Source of the DNA: Nakamurella panacisegetis
GTDB taxonomy: Bacteria > Actinomycetota > Actinomycetes > Mycobacteriales > Nakamurellaceae
Length of the DNA stretch: 64,000 bases
Assembly: GCF_900104535.1 (NCBI RefSeq)
Contig: NZ_LT629710.1
Coordinates: 4,437,501 to 4,501,500 of the forward strand
Reading direction: 5' to 3'
The notes below the pieces were generated by a model. The model was not told where the DNA came from. It was given only the letters and a program-made list of their open reading frames with translations, and did not search any database. A program made the position numbers and the translations under genes. Positions 36,392 through 46,454 of this stretch are shown piece after piece. Positions within the stretch are counted from its first letter, which is position 1, and each line of letters starts with the position of its first letter.

Positions 36392-37351
36392 TCACCGAGG
36401 ATCGGGTCGGGCGGCGGCCGGGGCCAGGTACAGGACGCAGACCGCGCTCAGCAGCAATACCCCGCCGACGACGGTGAGCATCGGCAGTGGCTCGGCCAGC
36501 AGTACGACGGCCAGCACGGTGGCGGTCAGCGGTTCGATCAGGGTCAGCACGGAGGCCACGCTGCTCGGGGTGGATCGGAGCCCGGCGTAGAACAAGGCAT
36601 AGGCCAGCACCGTGGTGGCCGCACCGAGATACAGGATCAGTGACACCGCGGCGCCGGTCACCACGAACCCGGCGCCGGAGATCAGGGCCATCGGCAACAG
36701 GGTGATCGTCCCGATGACGGTGGACGTGGTGGCCATGACGACCGCCGAGATCCCCTGCGCGGCATGACGGCTCACGATCGTGGTGAGGGCATAGCTGACG
36801 CCCGACCCGACCGCCGCCAACAGGCCGAGGCCGGGCCGGGGCGCCGCCGCGGTGGCGCCGCCGGACGAGGCAAGTGCGACCAGGCCCAGCCCGAGGACGG
36901 CCGCGGTGACCACCAGCACCGTCCGGACGCCCGGTCGGCGGCGGGTCCGCACGGCCTCGATGACCGTGGTGATGATCGGGGCGATGCCGAGACTGACCAC
37001 GGTCGCGACACCGACCCCGACGTCGGCGACGGAGATGAAGTACAGGACCTGATAGATCCCCAGGCCCACCCCCGCGCCGACCAGTGACCACGGATGCGAG
37101 GCGAGTCCGCGGAGCGATCGCCGCAGCGTCGGGCCGGAGGCGATCAGCAGCAGGGCGGCGGCCGCGAGGAGCCGGTAGAAACCGATCGCGACCGGTCCGA
37201 GGTCCGAGGATTCGTGCAACTTCCGGACGACCACACCGGTGGTGCCCCAGAGGGCGGCGGCCAGGCTGATCTGGACGAGGCCGAGTCGATGGCCGATAGC
37301 CGTGGTGGTTCTGGTGCGCGCAGCGGAAAGGACGACGAGCGGGTTGAACAT
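36392..37351 (-). CDS. EamA/DMT-superfamily transporter
   Basis: This 319-residue integral membrane protein has ten predicted hydrophobic segments in two EamA repeats; the first starts at LGLVQISLAAALWGTTGVVVRKL and the second at GLLAAVGSGVSYALTTIVSRH. Such proteins export metabolites or amino acids, and the substrate is unknown. The C-terminal motif PLTATVLAVVLLAEPL is typical of the second repeat. A GGAG site precedes ATG 37351. It is on the same strand as dgt but separated by a hairpin. A 200-bp gap separates it from the SulP gene. Confidence 0.88.
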   Translation of the reverse strand: MFNPLVVLSAARTRTTTAIGHRLGLVQISLAAALWGTTGVVVRKLHESSDLGPVAIGFYRLLAAAALLLIASGPTLRRSLRGLASHPWSLVGAGVGLGIYQVLYFISVADVGVGVATVVSLGIAPIITTVIEAVRTRRRPGVRTVLVVTAAVLGLGLVALASSGGATAAAPRPGLGLLAAVGSGVSYALTTIVSRHAAQGISAVVMATTSTVIGTITLLPMALISGAGFVVTGAAVSLILYLGAATTVLAYALFYAGLRSTPSSVASVLTLIEPLTATVLAVVLLAEPLPMLTVVGGVLLLSAVCVLYLAPAAARPDPR

Positions 37352-37551
37352 GACGGGAGGCTCCGGGTCTGAGTGGGGGCGCTGGTCACGGTCGGAGCGC
37401 AGACGTCATCCACTTCGGGCCACCCGTCCCACGGGCGACCTGATCGCAGTCCGAACTCCGGTCAGCGACTCGGAGGCGGAAGGAAGCCGGAGCGGCGGTA
37501 CATGGGCGGGAGCATATCCGATCGCGTCAACCGATTCCGGACGGCCGGCTA

Positions 37552-39246
37552 CTACACCGAGGTACCCGGACCGGCCCGACGGACGTCGTCCAGGGCGGCG
37601 TCGACCGACGGATAGAAGTGCTCACGGTCCAGGGTGGTGAACTTGCCGTAGCGGTCCAGCTGGTGGTGGAGCCGGGCCCGCAGTTCGACGAACAGGATGT
37701 GCACCCCCTCGTCGTTGAGCCGCCGATCGAGGTCCTCCAAGGCGTCGGCGGCACTGACGTCGATATCGGTGATGGCCTCGCACTGCAGGACGACCCATCT
37801 CGCCTGCTTCTCGTGGACCAGCGACGTCAGGGTGCGGGCGAAGATACCGGCGTTGGCGAAGAACAGCGGTGCCTCCCAGCGGAACACCACCACCCCGGGT
37901 ATCTCGTCCACCCCGACGTCCGGCTCCTGTGCGTGCCAGCCTCGATCGGCACTGCGGCGCAACACCACGCCGTGCGGCCACCAGTTGCTGCGGAAGAACA
38001 GCAGGATCGACAGGCCCATCGCGAACAGGATGCCTTCCAGCACGCCCAGCAGGACCACGCCGACGGTCGCGGTCAGGGACACGACGACGGCGGACGGACG
38101 CACCCGCCAGTAACGGCGGAGCGCGGCCACATCGAGCAGCGTCCACGCGGCGCCGATGATGACCGCGGCCAGCGCGGTCTGCGGCAGGCTGCTCAGCAGG
38201 CCGTTGAAGAAGACCAGCAGCAGCACCACGATGGCCGCGCCGATCAAGCCGGTGAGCTGGCTGCGGGCGCCGGCTTGCTCGGCCACCGCGGTCCGCGAGG
38301 CACTGCTGGACACCGCGAACCCCTGGAACAGACCGGCGGCGATGTTGGCTCCGCCGACGGCGATCATCTCCTGGTCGGGGCTGACCTGATCACCGCGACG
38401 GGCCGCGAAGCCGGCCGAGGTGGCGATGGTGTCGGTCAGGGAGACCAGCGTGATCCCCACGGCCGCCAGGAAGAGCGGGCCGACGTCCGACCAGCGGGTG
38501 AACGGCAGCCGGGGTACCGGCAGCCCGTGTGGGAGCGGCCCGACGGTGTGCACCCCGTGTCGGGCGGAGAGTCCGAGCAGAGCCGAGAGCGCGGTGGCCG
38601 CGACGATGACCACCAGCACGGCGGGGACGCGCCGGGTCAGCTTGGGCAGGGCGACCAGTAGCACCAACGAGCCGAGACCGAACCCGAGCGTGACCAGGTT
38701 GGTGTGGTTCAGCGCGCCGGCGAAGGCGCTCACCTCGTGGAGCGTTCCGCTCGCGTCGGTGGAGAAGCCGAACAACTTCGGCAATTGACTGATCACGATC
38801 ACCACGGCCAGGCCGTTCAGATAGCCGACCTTCACCTCCTTGGAGAGCAGGTCGGCCACGAATCCGAGGTGGCCAAGACCGAGAGCGATCTCGAACAGGC
38901 CGATCAGCACGGCCAGCAATCCGGCCAGGGCGATGGCCGCGGCCGGATCACGGGAGACCAGCAAGGGAGTGATCGCGGCCAGGATCATCGGGGACACGGC
39001 CGAATCGGGTCCGAGCACCAGGATCCGCGACGGCCCGAGCACCGCGTACCCGACCAGGCAGGCCACCGTCGTGTACAGGCCGGTGACGGCGGGCAGCCCG
39101 GCCAGTCCCGCGTACGCCATGCCCTGCGGGACCAGGAGGGTGGCCAGGACCGTGCCGGCGATCAGATCCGAGCGCAGCCATCGCCGCCGGTAGTGCGACA
39201 GCATGGTCAGGCCGGGCACGAAGCGCAGCAGACCGCCCGATGACAT
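37552..39246 (-). CDS. SulP-family anion transporter with STAS domain
   Basis: This 564-residue transporter has a membrane domain of about 12-14 segments with the SulP signature near the start (LIAGTVLATLLVPQGMAYAGLAGLPAVTGLYTT). A cytoplasmic C-terminal STAS domain is at about residues 440-555 (GVVVFRWEAPLFFANAGIF, VVLQCEAITDIDVSAADAL). Members carry sulfate, bicarbonate or other anions by symport or exchange, and the substrate cannot be assigned. ATG 39246 is chosen for its AAGGAG site and because the family sequence begins there; a further 42 upstream codons are open but noncoding in character. Confidence 0.9.
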   Translation of the reverse strand: MSSGGLLRFVPGLTMLSHYRRRWLRSDLIAGTVLATLLVPQGMAYAGLAGLPAVTGLYTTVACLVGYAVLGPSRILVLGPDSAVSPMILAAITPLLVSRDPAAAIALAGLLAVLIGLFEIALGLGHLGFVADLLSKEVKVGYLNGLAVVIVISQLPKLFGFSTDASGTLHEVSAFAGALNHTNLVTLGFGLGSLVLLVALPKLTRRVPAVLVVIVAATALSALLGLSARHGVHTVGPLPHGLPVPRLPFTRWSDVGPLFLAAVGITLVSLTDTIATSAGFAARRGDQVSPDQEMIAVGGANIAAGLFQGFAVSSSASRTAVAEQAGARSQLTGLIGAAIVVLLLVFFNGLLSSLPQTALAAVIIGAAWTLLDVAALRRYWRVRPSAVVVSLTATVGVVLLGVLEGILFAMGLSILLFFRSNWWPHGVVLRRSADRGWHAQEPDVGVDEIPGVVVFRWEAPLFFANAGIFARTLTSLVHEKQARWVVLQCEAITDIDVSAADALEDLDRRLNDEGVHILFVELRARLHHQLDRYGKFTTLDREHFYPSVDAALDDVRRAGPGTSV

Positions 39247-39450
39247 CGTGCCGCTCCTTCGCGCGATCCGTGGCCGGCGCCCACCGCTCGATGGCCGGGA
39301 GCCCGTGCTCGGGACGGCGACCGGGGAGGTCGTGATGCCAACAGGATCACCCCTCGGCGGCGGGCGGGCCACTCCTCATCGGCGCGCAGCCTGCGCGACG
39401 ACTCGCCGCGGCACCGGCCGCAGGTCCCCGTCCGCGACCCTGAACCGACG

Positions 39451-39478
39451 TAAAATGGACCCGATCGTGTGAGGGAGG
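39451..39478 (+). promoter_or_regulatory. -10 element and RBS of small gene
   Basis: TAAAAT (39451-39456) differs from TATAAT at one base. The predicted start of transcription lies near 39463 and GGGAGG (39473-39478) is a good ribosome-binding site for ATG 39487. The -35 region is GC-rich and weak. Confidence 0.5.
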
Positions 39479-39486
39479 TGAACAGG

Positions 39487-39660
39487 ATGTCCGACTCTGT
39501 GACCGTCCACCTGAGTGAACGAGACCTACGGCTGGTCCGAAACGCGTTGCGCACCTACGTCAACGCTTTCGGGCACAACGAAGCCGAGGTGGTCACCGAA
39601 GTGCGCGGCTTACTCGACCGGCTGCCGGAAACGGTCAGCCAGGTGACCGCGGATCGGTGA
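39487..39660 (+). CDS. Small hypothetical protein
   Basis: This 57-residue soluble protein is predicted to be mostly helical (VHLSERDLRLVRNALRTYVNAFG, then NEAEVVTEVRGLLDRL). It resembles no family I recognise, although short helical proteins of this type are common in actinobacteria. A strong -10, a GGGAGG ribosome-binding site at good spacing and normal codon use support a real gene. The start is ATG 39487 rather than an upstream GTG. It is convergent with the suf operon and ends 15 bp from the sufT stop. Confidence 0.7.
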   Translation: MSDSVTVHLSERDLRLVRNALRTYVNAFGHNEAEVVTEVRGLLDRLPETVSQVTADR

Positions 39661-39675
39661 CGTCGGGGCCGAGGA

Positions 39676-40179
39676 TCAGATGTTGAATCCGAGGGCGCGG
39701 AGCTGTTCGCGGCCGTCGTCGGTGATCTTCTCGGGGCCCCACGGCGGGAGCCACACCCAGTTGATCTTGTAGTCGGCGACCAGCTCCTCGCCCGGAGTCA
39801 TGAGCGCGGCGCCCACCTGGTCCTCGATCATGTCCGTCAACGGGCAGGCGGCACTGGTCAGCGTCATGTCGATGGTCAGCGTCCGATCGGCGTTCACCGT
39901 CAGGTCGTAGATCAGACCCAGGTCGACGATGTTCACCCCGAGCTCGGGGTCGACGACGTCGCGCAGCGCCTCCTCGATGTCCTCGATCAGGGCCCCGTCG
40001 ACCGGAACGGCCGGGGTGACCTGGACCTGGTCGAGGGCGGCCGCGCCACGAGCGGCCCGATCGTCCGAGCCGTGGTCGTGACCGGAATGGTCGTGCCCGG
40101 CATGATCGTGGTCGGCATGGTCGTGCCCGGCGTGATCGTGACCGGTGTGGTCGTGCGTGTGGGTCGAGGCTTCAGTCAT
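39676..40179 (-). CDS. sufT: SufT-like MIP18/DUF59 protein with His-rich arm
   Basis: This 167-residue Fe-S assembly factor has a DUF59/MIP18 domain at about residues 60-167 (DIEEALRDVVDPELGVNIVDLGLIYDL, the conserved Cys in TLTSAACPLTDMIEDQV, and the C-terminal WVWLPPWGPEKI). Members help deliver Fe-S clusters to targets. The N-terminal arm is striking: 13 His in residues 7-36 in alternating HDH patterns, suggestive of metal binding. It is the last gene of the suf operon, corresponding to Rv1466. GTG and other starts were considered, but ATG 40179 includes the whole His arm in frame. Confidence 0.9.
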   Translation of the reverse strand: MTEASTHTHDHTGHDHAGHDHADHDHAGHDHSGHDHGSDDRAARGAAALDQVQVTPAVPVDGALIEDIEEALRDVVDPELGVNIVDLGLIYDLTVNADRTLTIDMTLTSAACPLTDMIEDQVGAALMTPGEELVADYKINWVWLPPWGPEKITDDGREQLRALGFNI

Positions 40180-40207
40180 GTCGCCGCACTCCTATCAATG
40201 AACAGAA

Positions 40208-40654
40208 CTAGTTGACCGCTTGGACCGCGGCGTCTTTGAACGCCATCCAGCCCAGCAACGCGCACTTGACGCGGGCCGGGTACTTCGAGACGCCGGCGAA
40301 GGCGATGCCGTCGCCCAGGGTGTCCTCGTCGCCGGCGATCTTGCCGCGGCTGGTGACCATCTGGTTGAACTCGTCGAGCACGGCCAGCGCCTCGCTCAGC
40401 GGGCGGCCGATGGTCAGGTCGGTCATCACCGACGTCGACGCCTGCGAGATGGAACAGCCCATCGCGTCATAGGAGATGTCCTCGACGACGGCGTCCGAGC
40501 CCGGACCGGAGAGCCTGACGCGCAAGGTCACCTCGTCGCCGCAGGTCGGGTTGACGTGGTGCACCTGGGTGTCGAACGGCTCGCGCAGGCCGTGGTGATG
40601 CGGTGCCCGGTAGTGGTCCAGGATGATCTCCTGGTACAGCTGCTCCATCTGCAT
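40208..40654 (-). CDS. sufU: SufU sulfur-transfer protein
   Basis: This 148-residue zinc protein accepts persulfide sulfur from SufS. The zinc ligands and sulfur acceptor are C38, D40 (NPTCGDE), C67 (GCSIS) and C131 (VKCALLGW), the SufU rather than IscU arrangement. The longer insert between C67 and C131 is also of the SufU type. ATG 40654 is used, 10 bp after the sufS stop; the open frame upstream is a shadow of sufS. It is part of the suf operon. Confidence 0.92.
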   Translation of the reverse strand: MQMEQLYQEIILDHYRAPHHHGLREPFDTQVHHVNPTCGDEVTLRVRLSGPGSDAVVEDISYDAMGCSISQASTSVMTDLTIGRPLSEALAVLDEFNQMVTSRGKIAGDEDTLGDGIAFAGVSKYPARVKCALLGWMAFKDAAVQAVN

Positions 40655-40664
40655 GGCTTGGTCC

Positions 40665-42778
<2,114 letters not shown>

Positions 42779-42852
42779 GTTCTTGTCTTTGCCTTTGCTG
42801 AATCTAGCGACGAGTAGTTGTCGGTCACCCTCGCCGAGCGGTGGGTGGCAGG

Positions 42853-44055
42853 TCAGATGCCGATGACGGCGAGTTCGGCTTCGATGGTCTCGGTGGCCCG
42901 CTCGACGACGGACTCGACCCCTAGCTGGTGCAGCACCTCACCGAAGAAGCCCCGCACCACCAGACGACGGGCGATCGCCTCCGGGATACCGCGCGAGAGC
43001 AGGTAGAACAGCTGCTCGTCGTCGAACCGTCCGGTGGCGCTGGCGTGACCGGCTCCGACGATCTCGCCGGTCTCGATCTCCAGGTTGGGCACCGAGTCGG
43101 CGCGCGCGCCGTCGGTCAGCAGCAGGTTCCGGTTCATCTCGTAGGTGTCGGTGCCCTCGGCCCCGGCCCGGATCAACACGTCACCGACCCACACGGTGTG
43201 CGCGGAGCGACCCTGCAGCGCACCCTTGTACAGCACCCGCGACTTGCAGTGCGGTGCCTCGTGGTCCATGAACAGCCGGTGCTCCAGATGCTGGCCAGCG
43301 TCGGCGAAGTAGACCCCGAGCATCTCGGCGTCGCCGCCGGGCGCGTCGTAGGCGACCGATCCGACCATGCGGACCAGATCCCCGCCGAACGTCAGGGCCG
43401 CGTGCTTGACCTTGGCGTCGCGGCCGACCAGCACGTGATGGTTGGTCAGGTGCACGGCGTCGGCCGCCCAGTTCTGCTCGGACACGTAGGTCAGCGTGGC
43501 CCCGTCACCGACCACGATCTCGACGTTCTCGGAGATCGTCGCGCTGCCTTCGTAGGCCACCACGACCTGGGCCTGGGCGTGACGCCCGACCCGGATCACC
43601 AGGTGCGCGGCGATGGCCTCGTCGATCGAATTCCCGTGCAGGGTGACGACCACCGGCGCACCGGTGACGGTGTCCGGGGCGACGTCGACCAGGTACACCG
43701 ACTGCGCCGCCTGGTACGAGCGGGCGGCCGCGAAGTCGATCGGCTGGTACTTCGAGATGCCCTTGACGGCCGCCGCTTCCGCTCCGGTCAGGATGGACGC
43801 GGTGACCCCGTCCTGGCCCTGCACCGAGATGGTGAAGTCGGTCCCGGTGAGGGGGGCGTCGCTGTGCAGCCCGCGGAGCCGCCGCAGCGGCGTGAACCGC
43901 CAGGCCTCCTCGCGGCCGCTCACCGGGCCGTGGTCGGCCGGGTTGCGGGAGCCGACGCGGTGCGAGTGCGACCCGACACCGACGTTGCGGCCGCCGACGA
44001 CGGTCTCGCTCCCGTGGTCGCCGACGGCGACCCGTTCAATGATTGGCGTGGCCAC
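42853..44055 (-). CDS. sufD: SufD scaffold protein
   Basis: This 400-residue partner of SufB has a right-handed beta-helix core and the C-terminal SufBD signature (LEIETGEIVGAGHASATGRFDDEQLFYLLSRGIPEAIAR). The N-terminal part is shorter and more variable than in SufB. The start is GTG 44055, 2 nt after the sufB stop; the upstream open frame overlaps sufB. H-, G- and D-rich loops in the middle are normal for the family. Confidence 0.92.
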   Translation of the reverse strand: MATPIIERVAVGDHGSETVVGGRNVGVGSHSHRVGSRNPADHGPVSGREEAWRFTPLRRLRGLHSDAPLTGTDFTISVQGQDGVTASILTGAEAAAVKGISKYQPIDFAAARSYQAAQSVYLVDVAPDTVTGAPVVVTLHGNSIDEAIAAHLVIRVGRHAQAQVVVAYEGSATISENVEIVVGDGATLTYVSEQNWAADAVHLTNHHVLVGRDAKVKHAALTFGGDLVRMVGSVAYDAPGGDAEMLGVYFADAGQHLEHRLFMDHEAPHCKSRVLYKGALQGRSAHTVWVGDVLIRAGAEGTDTYEMNRNLLLTDGARADSVPNLEIETGEIVGAGHASATGRFDDEQLFYLLSRGIPEAIARRLVVRGFFGEVLHQLGVESVVERATETIEAELAVIGI

Positions 44056-44057
44056 GC

Positions 44058-45521
44058 TCAGCCCACCGCCCCTTCCATCTGCAGTTCGATCAGGCGGTTG
44101 AGTTCCAGCGCATACTCCATCGGGAGTTCGCGGGCGATCGGCTCGATGAAGCCACGAACGATCATGGCCATCGCCTCGTCCTCGGTCAGGCCGCGGCTCA
44201 TCAGGTAGAACAGCTGCTCCTCGCTGACCCGCGAGACGGTCGCCTCGTGACCCATCGACACGTCGTCCTCGCGGACGTCGACGTACGGGTAGGTGTCGGA
44301 GCGGGAGATGGTGTCGACCAGCAGGGCGTCGCACTTGACGGTCGACTTGCTGTGGTGCGAACCCGGATTGACCCGGACCAGCCCGCGGTAGGACGTGCGT
44401 CCACCACCACGGGAGACCGACTTCGAGATGATGTTGGACGACGTGTGCGGGGCCAGGTGCAGCATCTTGGCCCCGGTGTCCTGGTGCTGGCCCTCGCCGG
44501 CGAAGGCGATCGAGAGCACCTCACCCTTGGCGTACTCCCCCGTCATCCAGACGGCCGGGTACTTCATCGTGACCTTGGAGCCGATGTTGCCGTCGACCCA
44601 CTCCATGGTGGCTCCGGCTTCGGCCTTGGCCCGCTTGGTGACCAGGTTGTAGACGTTGTTGGACCAGTTCTGGATGGTCGTGTAACGGCAACGGCCACCC
44701 TTCTTCACGATGATCTCGACGACCGCCGAGTGCAGCGAGTCGGACTTGTAGATCGGCGCCGTGCACCCCTCGACGTAGTGCACGTAGGCGTCCTCGTCGA
44801 CGATGATCAGCGTCCGCTCGAACTGGCCCATGTTCTCGGTGTTGATCCGGAAGTAGGCCTGCAGCGGGATCTCCACGTGCACGCCCTTGGGGACGTAGAC
44901 GAACGAGCCGCCCGACCACACGGAGCTGTTCAGCGCGGAGAACTTGTTGTCACCGGACGGGATCACGCTGCCGAAGTACTCCCGGAACAGCTCCGGATGC
45001 TCCTTCAGCGCGGTGTCGGTGTCCAGGAAGATGACGCCCTGGTCTTCCAGCTCCTTCTGGATGGAGTGGTAGACGACCTCGGACTCGTACTGGGCGGCCA
45101 CCCCGGACACCAGCCGCTGCTTCTCGGCTTCCGGGATGCCCAGCTTGTCGTAGGTGTTCTTGATGTCCTCGGGAAGGTCTTCCCAGCTCGCGGCCTGCTT
45201 CTCACCGGAGCGGACGAAGTACTTGATGGTGTCGAAGTGGATGCCGGTCAGATCGGCGCCCCAGGTCGGCATCGGCTGGCGCTCGAACAGCCGCAGCGCC
45301 TTGACCCGGAAGTCGGTCATCCACTCCGGCTCGCTCTTCTTGGCCGAGATGTCACGGACGACGTCCTCGTTGATGCCGCGTCGCGCGGAGGCGCCGGCCA
45401 CGTCGCTGTCGGACCACCCGAAGGCGTAGTGCCCCAGGGAGTCGATCGCCTGCTCCTGGGAGAGCGGCGCGGTCTCCGGGGCGATGGGAGATGTGATGGT
45501 GCGTTCCGGAGCAGTCGTCAT
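44058..45521 (-). CDS. sufB: SufB scaffold protein
   Basis: This 487-residue core scaffold for Fe-S cluster assembly binds SufC and SufD. It has the SufB landmarks [36 protein letters not shown], and the C-terminal [25 protein letters not shown]397 (VKCDALL) lies where the cluster-assembly Cys is expected. No intein is visible, unlike the M. tuberculosis SufB (Rv1461), which carries one. ATG 45521 overlaps the sufR stop by 4 nt, so translation is coupled to the regulator. Confidence 0.95.
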   Translation of the reverse strand: MTTAPERTITSPIAPETAPLSQEQAIDSLGHYAFGWSDSDVAGASARRGINEDVVRDISAKKSEPEWMTDFRVKALRLFERQPMPTWGADLTGIHFDTIKYFVRSGEKQAASWEDLPEDIKNTYDKLGIPEAEKQRLVSGVAAQYESEVVYHSIQKELEDQGVIFLDTDTALKEHPELFREYFGSVIPSGDNKFSALNSSVWSGGSFVYVPKGVHVEIPLQAYFRINTENMGQFERTLIIVDEDAYVHYVEGCTAPIYKSDSLHSAVVEIIVKKGGRCRYTTIQNWSNNVYNLVTKRAKAEAGATMEWVDGNIGSKVTMKYPAVWMTGEYAKGEVLSIAFAGEGQHQDTGAKMLHLAPHTSSNIISKSVSRGGGRTSYRGLVRVNPGSHHSKSTVKCDALLVDTISRSDTYPYVDVREDDVSMGHEATVSRVSEEQLFYLMSRGLTEDEAMAMIVRGFIEPIARELPMEYALELNRLIELQMEGAVG

Positions 45522-46315
45522 GACGTGGTCCTTCCCTGTGGCGCTGATGAGATGTGCTGGTCATTGCGGCGGGGTACTGCGTGAGGGGCCGATGCCCCGG
45601 TGGAATGGGCGGCGGGAATGAAGGTCGTGCAGAACGAGTCGCCGTTGGCGATCGTGGCCAGGCGCTGCGCGTAGGTACCCAGGGCTTCGGTGATGACGGC
45701 CATCTCCTCTTCGCACAACTGGGGAAATCTCGTCGCCACGTGGGCGACCGGGCAGTGGTGCTGACACAACTGTTCGCCGATGCCGACCTGCTCGACGGAG
45801 GCCGCGAAGCCGGACTCGGTGAGGGCGCGGGCCAGGATCTGCGCTTTGGCCGGCACGTCGGGGGCCGCCTCCAGCTCGTCCCGGACGGCGTCGACCAGGT
45901 TCTCCGCCCGGCGGCGGGCGAACGCGGCCACGGCATCGGGTCCGGCCGACTCGGCCAGGAATTCCAGGGCCTCGACGGCCAGCGAGTCGTAGGCGTGCGG
46001 CAGACGGGTGCGCCCGACGTCGGTCAACAGGTAGGTCCGGGCCGGGCGACCGCGGCCGCGCCGGGCCGTCGTGCTGGCCTCCCGGCTGGTGATGGCGCCT
46101 TCGGCCAGGAGCTGATCGAGGTGCCGACGGATGGCGGCGGGCGACAGCCCGATCTGCTCGGCCAGCGCGACGGCAGTCAGCGGTCCGCGCGCCAGGAGCA
46201 GGCGCACGACGGTCTCCCGGGTCCTGACCTCGGCGTTCGGCTCGACCGCGGTGATCTCCAGCCGGTGCGCGGACGGCGCCGAGCGCTCGGTCGCGCCATC
46301 GGCCAATGTTTTCAC
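45518..46315 (-). CDS. sufR: Fe-S regulator SufR
   Basis: This 265-residue DeoR/ArsR-type winged-helix repressor of the suf operon has its helix-turn-helix at about residues 33-72 ([37 protein letters not shown]). The Fe-S ligands are C184, C188 and C201, with the C-x3-C-x12-C spacing known for M. tuberculosis SufR. GTG 46315 is used; the start codon lies inside the predicted operator and a CACACT -10 ends 6 nt upstream, giving a leaderless transcript. The upstream open frame (with a CxxC) is not used. It heads the operon sufR-B-D-C-S-U-T. Confidence 0.93.
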   Translation of the reverse strand: MKTLADGATERSAPSAHRLEITAVEPNAEVRTRETVVRLLLARGPLTAVALAEQIGLSPAAIRRHLDQLLAEGAITSREASTTARRGRGRPARTYLLTDVGRTRLPHAYDSLAVEALEFLAESAGPDAVAAFARRRAENLVDAVRDELEAAPDVPAKAQILARALTESGFAASVEQVGIGEQLCQHHCPVAHVATRFPQLCEEEMAVITEALGTYAQRLATIANGDSFCTTFIPAAHSTGASAPHAVPRRNDQHISSAPQGRTTS

Positions 46316-46350
46316 AACACCAGTGTGACCTTTTTCCGACCGAAGATCAA
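46312..46350 (-). promoter_or_regulatory. suf promoter with SufR operator
   Basis: On the minus strand, TTGATC (46350-46345) and CACACT (46327-46322) are 17 bp apart, and GTG 46315 follows 6 nt later. ACACT-GGTGT-TGTGA (46326-46312) exactly fits the ACACT-N5-TGTGA operator reported for M. tuberculosis SufR, as I recall. The site covers the -10, the start of transcription and the start codon, so bound SufR would block initiation. Confidence 0.78.
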
Positions 46351-46387
46351 AGAGGTGAGCACCACAGGATAAGCAGACCGGCGCAGC

Positions 46388-46406
46388 CAAGGCAAGCCTT
46401 ACCTAC
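46388..46406. promoter_or_regulatory. Candidate IdeR/DtxR iron box
   Basis: The 19-bp site CAAGGCAAGCCTTACCTAC matches 13 of 19 positions of the TTAGGTTAGSCTAACCTAA iron box. It contains a perfect AAGGC-AA-GCCTT dyad. It lies 73 bp upstream of the sufR start and 49 bp before mptB, so it could place the suf operon, mptB or both under iron control. Confidence 0.45.
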
Positions 46407-46442
46407 TAAGTCACAGTGGCCGGGTCCCGGTTCTGCCTCTCC

Positions 46443-46448
46443 TAGACT
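46443..46448 (+). promoter_or_regulatory. -10 element of mptB
   Basis: TAGACT fits TANNNT and ends 6 nt before ATG 46455, so the mptB transcript is probably leaderless. No good -35 was seen. Confidence 0.45.
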
Positions 46449-46454
46449 GCCCGG

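Noticed and set aside
44058-45521. Intein in SufB, as in M. tuberculosis
   Set aside because: The protein has normal length and continuous SufB sequence without intein motifs.
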